From: Pseudomonas chlororaphis
Lineage (GTDB): Bacteria; Pseudomonadota; Gammaproteobacteria; Pseudomonadales; Pseudomonadaceae
NCBI RefSeq assembly: GCF_000783395.1
Contig: NZ_JSFK01000018.1
Coordinates: forward strand, 1 to 64,000
DNA: 64,000 bases
Reading direction: 5' to 3'
The notes below the pieces were generated by a model. It had not been told where the DNA came from and did not search any database. It saw only the letters and a program-made list of their open reading frames with translations. The position numbers and the translations under genes were made by a program. Numbering within the stretch: position 1 is the stretch's first letter; every line of letters starts with the position of its first letter. This document shows, piece by piece, positions 44,192 to 53,935 of this stretch.

Positions 44192-45118
44192 ATGGCTCGT
44201 AAAGTCATCATCACTTGCGCGGTCACCGGCGCAATTCATACACCTTCCATGTCCCGTTACCTGCCGGTAACACCAGGTCAAATTGCCGAAGCGGCGATTG
44301 GTGCCGCTGAGGCTGGCGCCTCAATTGTTCACCTACATGCTCGTAACCCAATTGATGGCAGCCCCTCTCAGGATCCGGAACTGTTTAAGCAGTTTCTGCC
44401 GGCTATCAAAGAGGCTAGCGATGTGGTGATCAACCTGACTACAGGTGGCGCACCGACAATGTCGCTTGAAGATCGACTTCGTCCAGCACATCAGTTCAAA
44501 CCGGAAGTGGCCTCACTGAACATGGGCACGATGAACATGGGACTTTACCCAATGCTCAATCGGTTTAAGGAGTTCAAACACGCCTGGGAGGAACCATATC
44601 TCGCCGGCAGCCATGACCGCATTTTCAAAAACACATTTACCGACATAGCCCACATCCTCGAGTCATGCAGTGAGAACGGTACCCGTTTTGAAATCGAATG
44701 CTATGACATTGGGCATCTCTACACCGCAGCACATTTCATTGATCGTGGCCTCATCAAACCCCCGTTTTTGATCCAATCGGTTTTCGGCATTTTGGGTGGT
44801 ATCGGCGGGCACCCCGAGGACGTCCTGCATATGCGGCGCACAGCTGATCGTCTCTTCGGAGATGACTATCAGTGGTCGGTTCTTCCTGCAGGAAAGCAGC
44901 AGATGAGCATTGGTGCTCAATCAGCCACGCTTGGAGGACATGTGCGTGTAGGTCTTGAAGACTCGCTTTGGGACGGGCCGGGCCAATTGGCAAAAAGCAA
45001 CGCCGATCAAGTATTGCGCATGCGCAAAATTCTCGAAGGGCTTTCACTTGAAGTGGCGACACCTGCTGACGCCAGGGGAATCCTGAAGCTCAAAGGTGGC
45101 GATAACGTCAATTTCTAA
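44192..45118 (+). CDS. BKACE family beta-keto acid cleavage enzyme
   Basis: A 308-residue DUF849 protein. Metal ligands in VHLHARNP (His-x-His, about 47-49) and Glu in FEIECYDIGH; VNLTTGGAPTMS and SVFGILGGIGGHPED are family landmarks. These zinc TIM barrels condense a beta-keto acid with acetyl-CoA and split it to a new CoA ester plus acetoacetate. AGGAGG before the ATG. Logical second step after the lambda-crystallin-type dehydrogenase. Confidence 0.93.
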   Translation: MARKVIITCAVTGAIHTPSMSRYLPVTPGQIAEAAIGAAEAGASIVHLHARNPIDGSPSQDPELFKQFLPAIKEASDVVINLTTGGAPTMSLEDRLRPAHQFKPEVASLNMGTMNMGLYPMLNRFKEFKHAWEEPYLAGSHDRIFKNTFTDIAHILESCSENGTRFEIECYDIGHLYTAAHFIDRGLIKPPFLIQSVFGILGGIGGHPEDVLHMRRTADRLFGDDYQWSVLPAGKQQMSIGAQSATLGGHVRVGLEDSLWDGPGQLAKSNADQVLRMRKILEGLSLEVATPADARGILKLKGGDNVNF

Positions 45119-45229
45119 GCGCGGGCACTCACCCCCCGTAAAGTCTATCTAGAGGATATTTTGATAATTAAAGGTCGCGGCACAACACCCGCGCCTTAGC
45201 AACTTATCCTCATGAGGAGAAAATGAACC

Positions 45230-46600
45230 ATGTTAGCTACGACCCATACAAAAACACAAAAGGGACAGTCGCTGAACGCTTTAATGTTTCGCAAACTAAT
45301 GCCGATGTTAATCTTTGCTTACGTTATAAGCTTTCTAGACAGAACTAACATTTCACTTGCCAAAACACACATGGCAGTAGACTTGGGTATTTCCGCTGCC
45401 GCCTACGGTTTTGGTGCAGGGCTCTTCTTCCTTACCTATGCACTCATGGAGGTACCCAGTAACCTGATCATGCACCGGGTAGGTGCTCGACTCTGGATCA
45501 CCAGGATCATGATCACCTGGGGGTTGTTGTCTGCCGGTATGGCCTTCATTACCGATGAGACTACGTTTTACATTGCCCGCGCGCTACTGGGCGCAGCTGA
45601 AGCCGGATTGTTCCCAGGTGTAATGCTCTATTTAACCTATTGGTTTGGTCGTGAGCAAAGGGCACGAGCCAGTGGCTATTTTCTAATCGGGGTCTGTCTC
45701 GCGAACATCATCAGCGGGCCGGTTGGCGGGCTGCTGTTAGAGATGGATGGAATCTGGGGTTGGCACGGCTGGCAGTGGCTGTTCTTCTTGGAGGGAATTC
45801 CAGCTGTTCTATTCTCCGTCGTGATTTGGCGAAAGCTTCCGGACGGCCCATCTACGGCAAGTTGGCTATCAAAGGAACAAGTCACTGAAGTAGAGCAAGT
45901 TCTGAAGAAAGAACATGATGAAGAAATCGCCTCCGGCAATGTAGGTCATTCTTTTAAGGGCGTTCTTAAAATTCCTCAGATTTGGCTTGCGATCGCGGTG
46001 TACTTCCTCCACCAAGTTAGTGTGTATTCGGTAATTTTCTTCTTGCCGGGCATCATTGGCACGTATGGAGGCTTGTCATCGTTACAAATAGGATTGTTAA
46101 ACTCAATCCCATGGATCGCAGCAGCACTCGGGGCAGCGTTTCTTCCAAAGTATGCAACTACTCCGAAGGTTTCACGCAAAATAATGTTCGGTGGGCTGCT
46201 CCTGATGTCGGCTGGATTGACCATCGCGGCCTTTACCACTCCACTGATAGCTCTAATAGGATTCACTCTTACGGCATCGATGTTTTTCGTTGTTCAGCCT
46301 GTGATATTCCTCTTTGCCAGTTCAAGACTGGCGGGAGCAGGTATGGCGGCGGGTCTGGCGTTAGTGAATACCTTTGGTATTACTGGTGGTTTCTTCGGCC
46401 CTTCACTTCTGGGATTCGTTGAACAAACTACTGGGAGTACGAAGAATGGACTCATTATTGTAGCGGCTCTTTTAACGCTCGCGGCATTCCTGAGTTTGAA
46501 ACTACGTCAGGCACAAGAAACGATTACTACAAAAACGCGGGACAACATTGTATTGCCCCAGGCTGCGCCGTGTATTACTGATAATGCGAGGACAAAATGA
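45230..46600 (+). CDS. MFS transporter (anion:cation symporter type)
   Basis: A 456-residue MFS protein. YVISFLDRTNISLAKTHMAV in helix 1, ALMEVPSNLIMHRVGARLWI, and LLGAAEAGLFPGVMLYLTYW, all typical of the ACS family that imports sugar acids (GudP/GarP style) or tartrate. The sequence is A/T-richer than its neighbours. Ends in a 4-bp overlap with uxaA-like gene, so transport and dehydration are coupled. Confidence 0.93.
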   Translation: MLATTHTKTQKGQSLNALMFRKLMPMLIFAYVISFLDRTNISLAKTHMAVDLGISAAAYGFGAGLFFLTYALMEVPSNLIMHRVGARLWITRIMITWGLLSAGMAFITDETTFYIARALLGAAEAGLFPGVMLYLTYWFGREQRARASGYFLIGVCLANIISGPVGGLLLEMDGIWGWHGWQWLFFLEGIPAVLFSVVIWRKLPDGPSTASWLSKEQVTEVEQVLKKEHDEEIASGNVGHSFKGVLKIPQIWLAIAVYFLHQVSVYSVIFFLPGIIGTYGGLSSLQIGLLNSIPWIAAALGAAFLPKYATTPKVSRKIMFGGLLLMSAGLTIAAFTTPLIALIGFTLTASMFFVVQPVIFLFASSRLAGAGMAAGLALVNTFGITGGFFGPSLLGFVEQTTGSTKNGLIIVAALLTLAAFLSLKLRQAQETITTKTRDNIVLPQAAPCITDNARTK

Positions 46601-48123
46601 AGAGTACATCCCTGGCACTTAAACTACATCCCGACGATAATGTTGCAATCGCACGCGCTTCGATACCTCAAGGAACCGTGGTCACGGAGTTCGGTAATAT
46701 CGTGGTGCTCGCCGATGTGCCCGCAGCGCACAAAATCGCCCTTGCACACGTAAACCCAGGTGATCCTGTTCTGCGTTATGGCCAGATCATTGGCTTTGCT
46801 ACTAAATCCATCGAGCCAGGCGATTACGTGCATACGCACAATCTGGAGATGGCGGCGTTCGAGCGAGACTACGCGTTCGGCGAGGATGCCAAAGTCGCGT
46901 CGCCTGCAGCCTCTCCTGTGACATTCCAAGGTTTCGTCCGCGCTGACGGGCGAGTAGCAACTCGAAACTACATTGGTGTAGTGAGCACTGTGAACTGCTC
47001 CTCCACTGTTACCAAAATGGTGGTTGAACACTTCTCGCGAAACGGTGTGCTGGATGCTTACCCAAACGTGGACGGTGTGGTGCCGATCACCCACAGCTTC
47101 GGTTGCTGCATAGAGCACAATGGCGAGGGGGTGAACCAACTGCGGCGCACGCTAGGCGGGTTCATCAAACACGCCAACTTCGCTGGCGTGGTGGTCATCG
47201 GCCTTGGCTGTGAAGCCAATCAGATGGGCGCGCTATTCATGGCCCAGGGCATCGAGACCGGCAAGCTTATCGCTCCCGTGGTCATCCAAGACGTTGGCGG
47301 AACCCGCAACGCAGCGGATGCCGCCATTGCCGCCGTGGAATCGATGCTGCCGGTTGCCAACGAGTGCAGACGCGAGCCGGTCTCGGCGCGGCACCTGACC
47401 GTGGCGCTCCAGTGCGGCGGTTCAGACGGATACTCGGGCATCACGGCCAACCCCGCCCTCGGTGTGGCTGTCGATATGCTCGTAGCGCAAGGTGGAACGG
47501 CCATCCTTAGCGAAACGCCGGAGATCTACGGCGCTGAACACCTGCTGACTCGTCGCGCGGCAACCCGTGAGGTTGGCCAAGGTATCGTCGACCTTATCAA
47601 ATGGTGGGAAAGCTACGCAGACCGCGAAAAAGGCAGCATCGATAACAACCCCACACCTGGCAACAAGGCTGGCGGCCTGACGACCATTCTTGAAAAGTCT
47701 TTAGGCGCAGTTGCCAAAAGCGGCTCCTCCGCACTCATGGGGGTGTACCGTTACGCCGAGCCAATCACGGCCCGAGGCTTGGTGTTTATGGATGCACCTG
47801 GCTACGACCCGATGGGAGCCACTGGCCAAATCGCCAGCGGCGCAAACCTCGTTGCGTTCACCACCGGACGCGGCTCGTGCTTTGGCGCCAAACCTGCTCC
47901 TTCGATCAAGCTTGCGACGAATACCAAAATGTACACTCGCATGAAGGATGATATGGACATCAACTGCGGGGATGTCATGGATGGCGATGCCACCCTTGAA
48001 TCGAAGGGTAAAGAGATTTTCGACATGCTCATACGAGTGGCTTCTGGGGAAAAATCTAAAAGCGAGGCGTTGGGCGTCGGCAATGAAGAAACAGTTCCTT
48101 GGATGATCGGCGCTCAGATGTAA
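46597..48123 (+). CDS. UxaA-family sugar-acid dehydratase
   Basis: A 508-residue full-length altronate/galactarate dehydratase family protein. N-terminal SAF-like domain (about 1-95, PDDNVAIARASIPQGT), then the catalytic part with VSTVNCSSTVTKMV, HSFGCCIEHNGEG, GLGCEANQMG, QCGGSDGYSGITANPALG, and FMDAPGYDPMGATGQIASGA. It is iron-dependent and turns a sugar acid into a 2-keto-3-deoxy acid. The natural substrate is not determined by sequence alone. Ends at a bidirectional terminator. Confidence 0.92.
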   Translation: MKSTSLALKLHPDDNVAIARASIPQGTVVTEFGNIVVLADVPAAHKIALAHVNPGDPVLRYGQIIGFATKSIEPGDYVHTHNLEMAAFERDYAFGEDAKVASPAASPVTFQGFVRADGRVATRNYIGVVSTVNCSSTVTKMVVEHFSRNGVLDAYPNVDGVVPITHSFGCCIEHNGEGVNQLRRTLGGFIKHANFAGVVVIGLGCEANQMGALFMAQGIETGKLIAPVVIQDVGGTRNAADAAIAAVESMLPVANECRREPVSARHLTVALQCGGSDGYSGITANPALGVAVDMLVAQGGTAILSETPEIYGAEHLLTRRAATREVGQGIVDLIKWWESYADREKGSIDNNPTPGNKAGGLTTILEKSLGAVAKSGSSALMGVYRYAEPITARGLVFMDAPGYDPMGATGQIASGANLVAFTTGRGSCFGAKPAPSIKLATNTKMYTRMKDDMDINCGDVMDGDATLESKGKEIFDMLIRVASGEKSKSEALGVGNEETVPWMIGAQM

Positions 48124-48132
48124 TGAGCGAAC

Positions 48133-48166
48133 AAAAAAGGCGTCCTGATATCAGGGCGCCTTTTTT
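48133..48166. terminator. bidirectional terminator
   Basis: AAAAAAGGCG and CGCCTTTTTT with inner CCTGA/TCAGG. Shared by the UxaA gene (+) and the GntR gene (-). Confidence 0.9.
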
Positions 48167-48183
48167 AAACCTTGTTGATGAGG

Positions 48184-48903
48184 TTAATCAGCTTCGACAG
48201 GCTTGTGCGCATCGGCAACGATCAGCGCCCCTGTATTCAGGATAAACTCGGCAGCACTTTTGATGTCATCTTGCAGTGATTCACAGGCGGCAACGGAGTC
48301 ACCCTTCTTTAAAGCATCAACCATCGCTGCGTGATGACTGGCTTGCACTCGCTGAACCACACGCTCAGTGCCAGATCGTAGGTCATAGTTGATGATAGGC
48401 CCTATTCTCAGCCACAGGGACTCAACTATCTGGAGCAGGATAGGCATGTCCGCCTGATTATAAATTGCGAAATGCAATTCTTTGTTCAGCGTAATCAGCC
48501 GTGACTCATCGGGAGCGCCTTTTGCGAACTCTGCGCAAAATGCCTCGTGTATCTTTTCAATCTCAGCCAGCGCCTGCGAATCAACAAGCTCCGCAGCACG
48601 AGCTGCAGCTTGCCCCTCCAGATTCAACCGGATACTGGTGATTTCCCGGAACTGGCTGACTGTCAGTACAGGAACGCGAATATATCGATTAGCCGCCATT
48701 TCAAGCGCTTGCTCAGCGACCAACCTGTGAACAGCCTCTCGCACTGGCATGACGCTAACACCAAGAGCGTCCGCTATAGATCTGAGCGAGAGCTTTTCCC
48801 CAGGCATAACGCGTCCACTTATCAGCAGATCACGCAGCTGGGCATAAACGTCCGCACTGAGAGTCTGGCGGATCATGGGCGTTACGAGTGTGGATAGGTT
48901 CAT
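48184..48903 (-). CDS. GntR/FCD-family transcriptional regulator
   Basis: A 239-residue FadR-subfamily regulator. Winged helix at about 12-80 (VYAQLRDLLISGRVMPGEKL, ADALGVSVMPVREAVHRL), then an all-helical FCD ligand domain with metal-type histidines (NKELHFAIYNQAD, SHHAAMVDAL). A CTGTGATCAC(G/A)G palindrome lies 51 bp upstream of its own start, and similar sites lie upstream of the dehydrogenase operon and the SDR at 49863. It probably represses all three until a sugar-acid-like ligand is present. Confidence 0.93.
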   Translation of the reverse strand: MNLSTLVTPMIRQTLSADVYAQLRDLLISGRVMPGEKLSLRSIADALGVSVMPVREAVHRLVAEQALEMAANRYIRVPVLTVSQFREITSIRLNLEGQAAARAAELVDSQALAEIEKIHEAFCAEFAKGAPDESRLITLNKELHFAIYNQADMPILLQIVESLWLRIGPIINYDLRSGTERVVQRVQASHHAAMVDALKKGDSVAACESLQDDIKSAAEFILNTGALIVADAHKPVEAD

Positions 48904-48953
48904 GGCGAGAATTATAGGCAGGTTCGATCAGCCAGCATAGGAAAATGAGACAA

Positions 48954-48965
48954 CTGTGATCACGG
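48954..48965. promoter_or_regulatory. GntR operator, site 2
   Basis: CTGTGATCACGG, one mismatch from the palindrome at 43066; upstream of the GntR gene (autoregulation). Confidence 0.6.
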
Positions 48966-49074
48966 ATGTGCCGGTAAAGAAAGTGACGGAATCCGGGAGA
49001 AACGAGCTCTCTAGAACACGCACAATAAGCGTCTCGCTACCAAGGTCGGTGGCGAGACGTGTAGGTCTGACTAA

Positions 49075-49863
49075 TCAAAGATACTCGACATTGCCGTCGA
49101 TGCTGATCGCTTGTCCTGTCACATTGTTAGCAGCAGGAGAGCATAGAAATAGGGCCATTGCTGCCACGTCTTCGGGTGGAGTCATCCGGCGCAATGATAT
49201 TTTCTTCAATGTTTGTTGGCGCATCTCCGGCTCTGAAATGCCTAACTGTTTGGCGCGATCACTGATGACGCGATCCTGGCGCGGGCCCTCGACGATGCCT
49301 GGCAGCAGTGCGTTGACTCGAATGTCTTTTTCGCCCAACTCGGCTGCCAGTGACTTCATAAGACCAACGATGGCCCACTTGGTCGCGGCGTATGGAGTCC
49401 GCCAGGCATAGCCTAAGCGACCCGCGACCGATGAAATATGAATGATGTGTGCGTGTTCTGACTTCGTTAGGAGGGGGACAGCATGATGAGCGAAGCGATA
49501 CTGCGCATTGAGATTGATGTCTATTGTCTGTTCCCATTCTGCATCGCTAATTTTGTCGATTCCACCGGTCGGCCCTGCTATGCCTGCATTGTTGATAAGT
49601 ACATCGAGCCCATCCACCCAATCCTGTTGTATCTCGAAGACTCGCTTAATTTGAGCAGAGTCGGAGACGTCAGCCAATGTGGCCAAAGCCTCTGGATAGC
49701 GCTCACGAAATTGTGCGATCGCCTGCTCACTTACATCGCATACATGGACTCTTGCCCCAATTTCGAGATATGCAGCCGCGATCGATTCGCCAATGCCTGC
49801 TGCCCCACCGGAAATCAAAACTCTCAATCCGGTATAGGGTGTCAGCCGCTTCATCACGTTCAT
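49075..49863 (-). CDS. SDR-family oxidoreductase
   Basis: A 262-residue classical SDR. SGGAAGIGE cofactor loop, VHVCDVSE (Asp for NAD), NNAGIAG, HISSVAGRLG and catalytic YAATK. It probably oxidises or reduces a hydroxy acid intermediate of the GntR-controlled pathway. The third GntR-type palindrome is 84 bp upstream. ATG 49863 is used; a Met three codons on is an alternative. Confidence 0.9.
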   Translation of the reverse strand: MNVMKRLTPYTGLRVLISGGAAGIGESIAAAYLEIGARVHVCDVSEQAIAQFRERYPEALATLADVSDSAQIKRVFEIQQDWVDGLDVLINNAGIAGPTGGIDKISDAEWEQTIDINLNAQYRFAHHAVPLLTKSEHAHIIHISSVAGRLGYAWRTPYAATKWAIVGLMKSLAAELGEKDIRVNALLPGIVEGPRQDRVISDRAKQLGISEPEMRQQTLKKISLRRMTPPEDVAAMALFLCSPAANNVTGQAISIDGNVEYL

Positions 49864-49946
49864 AGCTAATGCGTCCTGTCTTATTTTTGTTCATGAGTTC
49901 TTTCGTGGCTACGGCGTGCGTAGACAAGAAAACCTCATTAAGTGAT

Positions 49947-49958
49947 ATGTGATCACAG
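49947..49958. promoter_or_regulatory. GntR operator, site 3
   Basis: ATGTGATCACAG (core TGTGATCACA perfect), upstream of the SDR gene. Confidence 0.6.
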
Positions 49959-50108
49959 TTTATTTGTCAAGACAGGCTTGCCGCAGGTTTGCAGGTGAAT
50001 TACCGGGGAGGGCGCAGACTCCTACCCCGGTTCAGCATTGCAATCTACGGCCCGATTACTCTGCGAGTGGCAGCCGGCGGCGACTGCGCTTACCTCAGCA
50101 CTACATCG

Positions 50109-51188
50109 TTATCGGATCTGGGCCATGGTCGGGTAATCCGTATAACCTCGCTCCTCACCCTGATAGAAGGTGGACGGGTCTGCGTCATTCAATGCGACAC
50201 CCTGTTCGAATCGCTCTACCAGATCCGGGTTGGCCAGGAACGCAGTGCCAAAGGACACCAGATCAGCATTTCCTTCTCTGAGGGACGTTTCTGCGCGTTC
50301 CGCGTCATAGCCCCCATTGGCGATGTAGGTGCCTGCGAAACGACGCTTCAGTTCTCTGAAGTCGAATGAACCCGCACCGACTTCTACTACGTGAATGTAG
50401 GCTAGCCCGTAGCGACTGAGCATTTTCGCTGCATAGTTGAAAGTCGCTTGGGGATCGCTGTCGCTCATGGAGAAGTAATTAAAAATCGGCGACAGGCGAA
50501 CGCCCACGCGGCTAGCCCCGAATACTTCGATGACCGACTCCACAACCTCCTTAAGAAACCGAGCGCGATTTTCTGCAGAGCCGCCGTATGAATCGGTTCG
50601 GGTGTTGGTGCCATCGCGCAGGAACTGATCGATCAAGTAACCGTTCGCGCCATGTATTTCCACACCGTCAAAACCTGCACGCTTCGCGTTTTCAGCACCT
50701 TGGCGAAAATCCGCGATCACGCCAGGAATTTCATGCAGACTCAGAGCCCGTGGCGACTCGTAAGGCTTCAATCCTTCAGGCGTGTAGATCTCGCCATCAG
50801 CCTTGATCGCTGAGGGGGCTACCGGCAGCTGATTATCGATCTGTACCAGGGAGTGTGACAGGCGCCCAACGTGCCAGAGCTGGAGAAATATCCGTCCGCC
50901 TTCTGCATGCACGGCGTCGGTCACGTGTTTCCAGCCGGCGATTTGCTCGTTGGTGAAAATGCCCGGTGTTCTCATGTAGCCTTTGCCTTGAGCCGAGACC
51001 TGGGAACCCTCAGTAATGATCAGGCCGGCGCTTGCACGTTGACGGTAATACTCGACTACTGTGGAAGTTGGAACATCGCCTTGGCCAGCCCGGCTTCGCG
51101 TCAGCGGCGCCATCACCATGTGATTTTTCAGGGGGAGGTTGGCGATTCGGGTGGGGGACAAAAGAAGGTTGAGATTGCTCACTGTCAT
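50109..51188 (-). CDS. Old yellow enzyme-type alkene reductase
   Basis: A 359-residue FMN-dependent OYE (NemA/XenB-like). NHMVMAPLTRSRA, LQLWHVGRLSH, substrate-binding HGANGYLIDQFLRDGTN (His and Asn of the active site) and RTDSYGGSAENRARF. It reduces activated C=C bonds or nitro groups with NAD(P)H. Upstream neighbour on the same strand is a pirin gene, 72 bp away. Confidence 0.95.
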   Translation of the reverse strand: MTVSNLNLLLSPTRIANLPLKNHMVMAPLTRSRAGQGDVPTSTVVEYYRQRASAGLIITEGSQVSAQGKGYMRTPGIFTNEQIAGWKHVTDAVHAEGGRIFLQLWHVGRLSHSLVQIDNQLPVAPSAIKADGEIYTPEGLKPYESPRALSLHEIPGVIADFRQGAENAKRAGFDGVEIHGANGYLIDQFLRDGTNTRTDSYGGSAENRARFLKEVVESVIEVFGASRVGVRLSPIFNYFSMSDSDPQATFNYAAKMLSRYGLAYIHVVEVGAGSFDFRELKRRFAGTYIANGGYDAERAETSLREGNADLVSFGTAFLANPDLVERFEQGVALNDADPSTFYQGEERGYTDYPTMAQIR

Positions 51189-51260
51189 GACGTGCCTCAG
51201 TATGATTTGGGGTGTTGGATAGTTATCGTCGAGATGATTTTCACGCCGGGTTGAGCGGCG

Positions 51261-52100
51261 CTAGTTGAGCCGTCCTTGCTGCCGCAGCCGTGTGCCAATC
51301 CGCTGTATTTCCGTTTCGCCCTGCGCCAGAGCTGCCTTGCTCGTGTGAACCGAGTAGTTACCTGTTACCAGGTCGTACGGATGCTTTACCGCCGAGCCCA
51401 TCACGAAAGAGCAATCGCCTTTCGCGATGAAGTTGATGTGGTGCTCTGACTCTTCGAACACAGCTAATTCGCCGACATTGACCAACCCTCCTGCATCCAG
51501 ACTTCCTGAACTAACCGCGAGCCAGGCAATGTTGTGACCGGACGGTGGGGTGTAACGCCAGTGCTCACCGTCTTTTAAGCTCACGGCGAGATAGTTCATT
51601 TCACTCGGTACTTCGATCAGGCTTTTGGCTGCCCCGTAACGTCCCAGTAGTACCCGTGCTGGGCCCACTTGTGGAACTTGCGACGGATCAAGGTAGGTAC
51701 TCATCGCGGGAGCGTTTTCAAGCGGCGGCGGCAATGCCACCCAGAGCTGGAATCCCTGTATTGCGGACTCGCTTGCTAGCGTAGCGTCGTGCCACACCCC
51801 ATTGCCGGCCTGCATCCATTCAACACCACCCGCGAGCAGTAGACCGGTCGCCCCAGTGGTGTCCTCATAAGAGACATCCCCTTTTGTCATGAAGGTAACC
51901 GTTGCGATTCCTGAGTGCGGATGCATGCCAAAACTCGACTTACTACCACTGGCGTTCAGACTGAAAATGTCCAGGAAAATAAACGGTTTCAACAGCTCTC
52001 CTAGATCACCTGGACTCATAAGCCTCGTTATTGGGCCATGTGTGGTTCCTTCAGTACGATGGACAATGGCGCGTGGTCGAACTACTACGGTGGCGGTCAT
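51261..52100 (-). CDS. Pirin family protein
   Basis: A 279-residue bicupin. The first cupin has the metal site HPHSGIATVTFM and a further His and Glu (GGVEWMQAGNGVWHD); the C-terminal cupin is degenerate. Bacterial pirins include quercetinases; some act as redox-sensing regulators. Likely cotranscribed with the OYE gene and controlled by the divergent LysR. Confidence 0.93.
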   Translation of the reverse strand: MTATVVVRPRAIVHRTEGTTHGPITRLMSPGDLGELLKPFIFLDIFSLNASGSKSSFGMHPHSGIATVTFMTKGDVSYEDTTGATGLLLAGGVEWMQAGNGVWHDATLASESAIQGFQLWVALPPPLENAPAMSTYLDPSQVPQVGPARVLLGRYGAAKSLIEVPSEMNYLAVSLKDGEHWRYTPPSGHNIAWLAVSSGSLDAGGLVNVGELAVFEESEHHINFIAKGDCSFVMGSAVKHPYDLVTGNYSVHTSKAALAQGETEIQRIGTRLRQQGRLN

Positions 52101-52338
52101 ATGTTTTCTCTTTGTTCTCCCTTGCCGACAGACGATGTCGTCGAGCGGAGTTCCGGCTGCCTGGACTGGATGTGGATGAACTCAGTGATGCCGAAAAGCC
52201 TTGACGGTCAGCCCGCAGGAGATTCCGGCAAGTGAAGGTCAGCTGCAGCAATGACTGAAGGATATGCGTCTATTGATTGCTTTATTAGATGGCATAATTG
52301 GATTGAACTGATCCATTTTTGGAGTGGGTGGCAGCAAG

Positions 52339-53256
52339 ATGATCGATCTGAATGACGTCGCATTGTTTGTAAAAGTGGTGCGCAGCGGTAGTTTCGCTGA
52401 GGCAGCACGGCAGCTTGGAATGCCCTCAAACACCTTAAGCCGGCGGGTTCAACAGCTTGAGGCTCAACTCGGTACAAGGCTGCTGCAGCGCTCCACGCGC
52501 AAGCTCACACTCACCCAGTCTGGCGAGGCTTTTCACGAGCGATGCTGTGGAGCCGTGGATGGACTGATTGACGCTGGTGAGCAGCTGATGACAGGAAACC
52601 AAGAGCCGAGTGGCACCGTCCGCATTGCGGCAATGGCTGATTTTTTCGACTTCTTTCCTATGGAGTGGGTAGCCGATTTTCTCGAGGCGCATCCACGGGT
52701 ACACGTCGACTTTGTGCTGAGTGATGCACGCGCCGATTTGATCGCTGATCGTATCGACATTGCGTTTCGAGGCGGAGCGTTACAAGACTCAGGATATGTG
52801 GGTCGCCAACTCCTTGGAGCTGGTAACGAAGGTCTGGTGGCCAGCCCGAATTACCTCAGAAAAAGAGGCGTACCTGATTCGCTTGGAGATTTGGTCAATC
52901 ATGATTGTGTAACTTTTGGTCATCCTAGTGGCGTCACTACCTGGACTCTCCATGGGCCAAATGGTGCAGCGGAAGAAGTGCGGGTCACTAGCCGTTTCAA
53001 TGGAAACACCGCCCAAGCTTTGCGCAAGGCGACGTTGGCCGGGCTAGGAATTGCCTTGCTGCCGCCCGCCATGACAAAGTCTGATCTTCAGACAGGGCGC
53101 CTTGTGTCTGTGCTTCCGCAGTACCATAGAACCGGATACGGCCTGCACGTGCTTTACCCCAGTCGGCAACATTTGCCGCTAGCTGTGTCTGCATTCATTG
53201 AGTTGGTTATGGAGAAGCTAGAGGGTCAAGAATTCCCCGTGACGGCTCGTTCCTGA
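52339..53256 (+). CDS. LysR-family transcriptional regulator
   Basis: A 305-residue LysR of the CrgA-like type: MIDLNDVALFVKVVRSGSFA, AARQLGMPSNTLSRRVQQLE, then the sensor domain (VDFVLSDARADLIADRIDIA; LAGLGIALLPPAM). ATG 52339 gives the usual N-terminus. Divergent from pirin-OYE, its likely target. Confidence 0.93.
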   Translation: MIDLNDVALFVKVVRSGSFAEAARQLGMPSNTLSRRVQQLEAQLGTRLLQRSTRKLTLTQSGEAFHERCCGAVDGLIDAGEQLMTGNQEPSGTVRIAAMADFFDFFPMEWVADFLEAHPRVHVDFVLSDARADLIADRIDIAFRGGALQDSGYVGRQLLGAGNEGLVASPNYLRKRGVPDSLGDLVNHDCVTFGHPSGVTTWTLHGPNGAAEEVRVTSRFNGNTAQALRKATLAGLGIALLPPAMTKSDLQTGRLVSVLPQYHRTGYGLHVLYPSRQHLPLAVSAFIELVMEKLEGQEFPVTARS

Positions 53257-53349
53257 TCAACACATTGCCCAAGTATCGTTCAAGCAGTTGTCTTCGAAAG
53301 AAGGGGGGCAGGGATGCAGTGAAAAGTCAGGAAGTGCCTGCGCCCGTCC

Positions 53350-53917
53350 TCAACACCTTTTTTTGTGCAGTTCCAACAGCTCCGCCGGTGAAAGGAAGCG
53401 GTTTCTTTCGGCTTCGTAGTCGACAGGGGTCAGTGGGGTGATGTCGACCAGTTCCGTCGGATTGCCCTCGACCAACAAGGCCCGCCAAGTTGGCGCTTTC
53501 TGGCCCAACTGAGTTGCCATCTTTACGCGCGACGCCATCCAACAGCCAGGCCTTGATCAGGTCCTGGACGGTCAGCGTTTGCACCTTCGTCGTTTTTACT
53601 TGTTCGGCCTCTACGTTAGCAGCGGCGTATGTCTATGCCTTGGCGGTTTTCTTATGCTCGTTGGGATTGATCTGCTCATCGGTGAGCGCTCGGTCTTGGT
53701 TGCGTACCTTGCGGATGTCCGTCAGTAATTTGCGCGGCCAAGACCCGCAGGCGTACTCTTTGTTTTGCCCGCCCCACCGATTGCGATAGAAAAAGCTGAC
53801 CGACGCGCCGTCCTTGTGCACTGCAATTCGACTGGCTAGATCGCCATCTTCCCGGAGGATTCGGCCGGCATCGTTGGCAGTTAGTGCTTCAAGTTCTTTG
53901 ATGGTGATTTTGGCCAT
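53350..53917 (-). pseudogene. truncated tyrosine integrase
   Basis: From 53917 (MAKITIKELEALTANDAG) an N-terminal arm-binding domain of the P4/DUF4102 kind runs to an in-frame TAG at 53633. The same frame continues with TYAAANVEAEQVKTTKVQTL and the start of the core-binding domain (DLIKAWLLDGVARKDGN), then shifts frame to a fragment with WRALLVEGNPTELVDITPLT. The R-H-R-Y catalytic domain is absent. One stop, one frameshift and deletions make it inactive. It sits next to attR. Confidence 0.8.
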
Positions 53918-53935
53918 GAAACGGACTCCCCCTAC

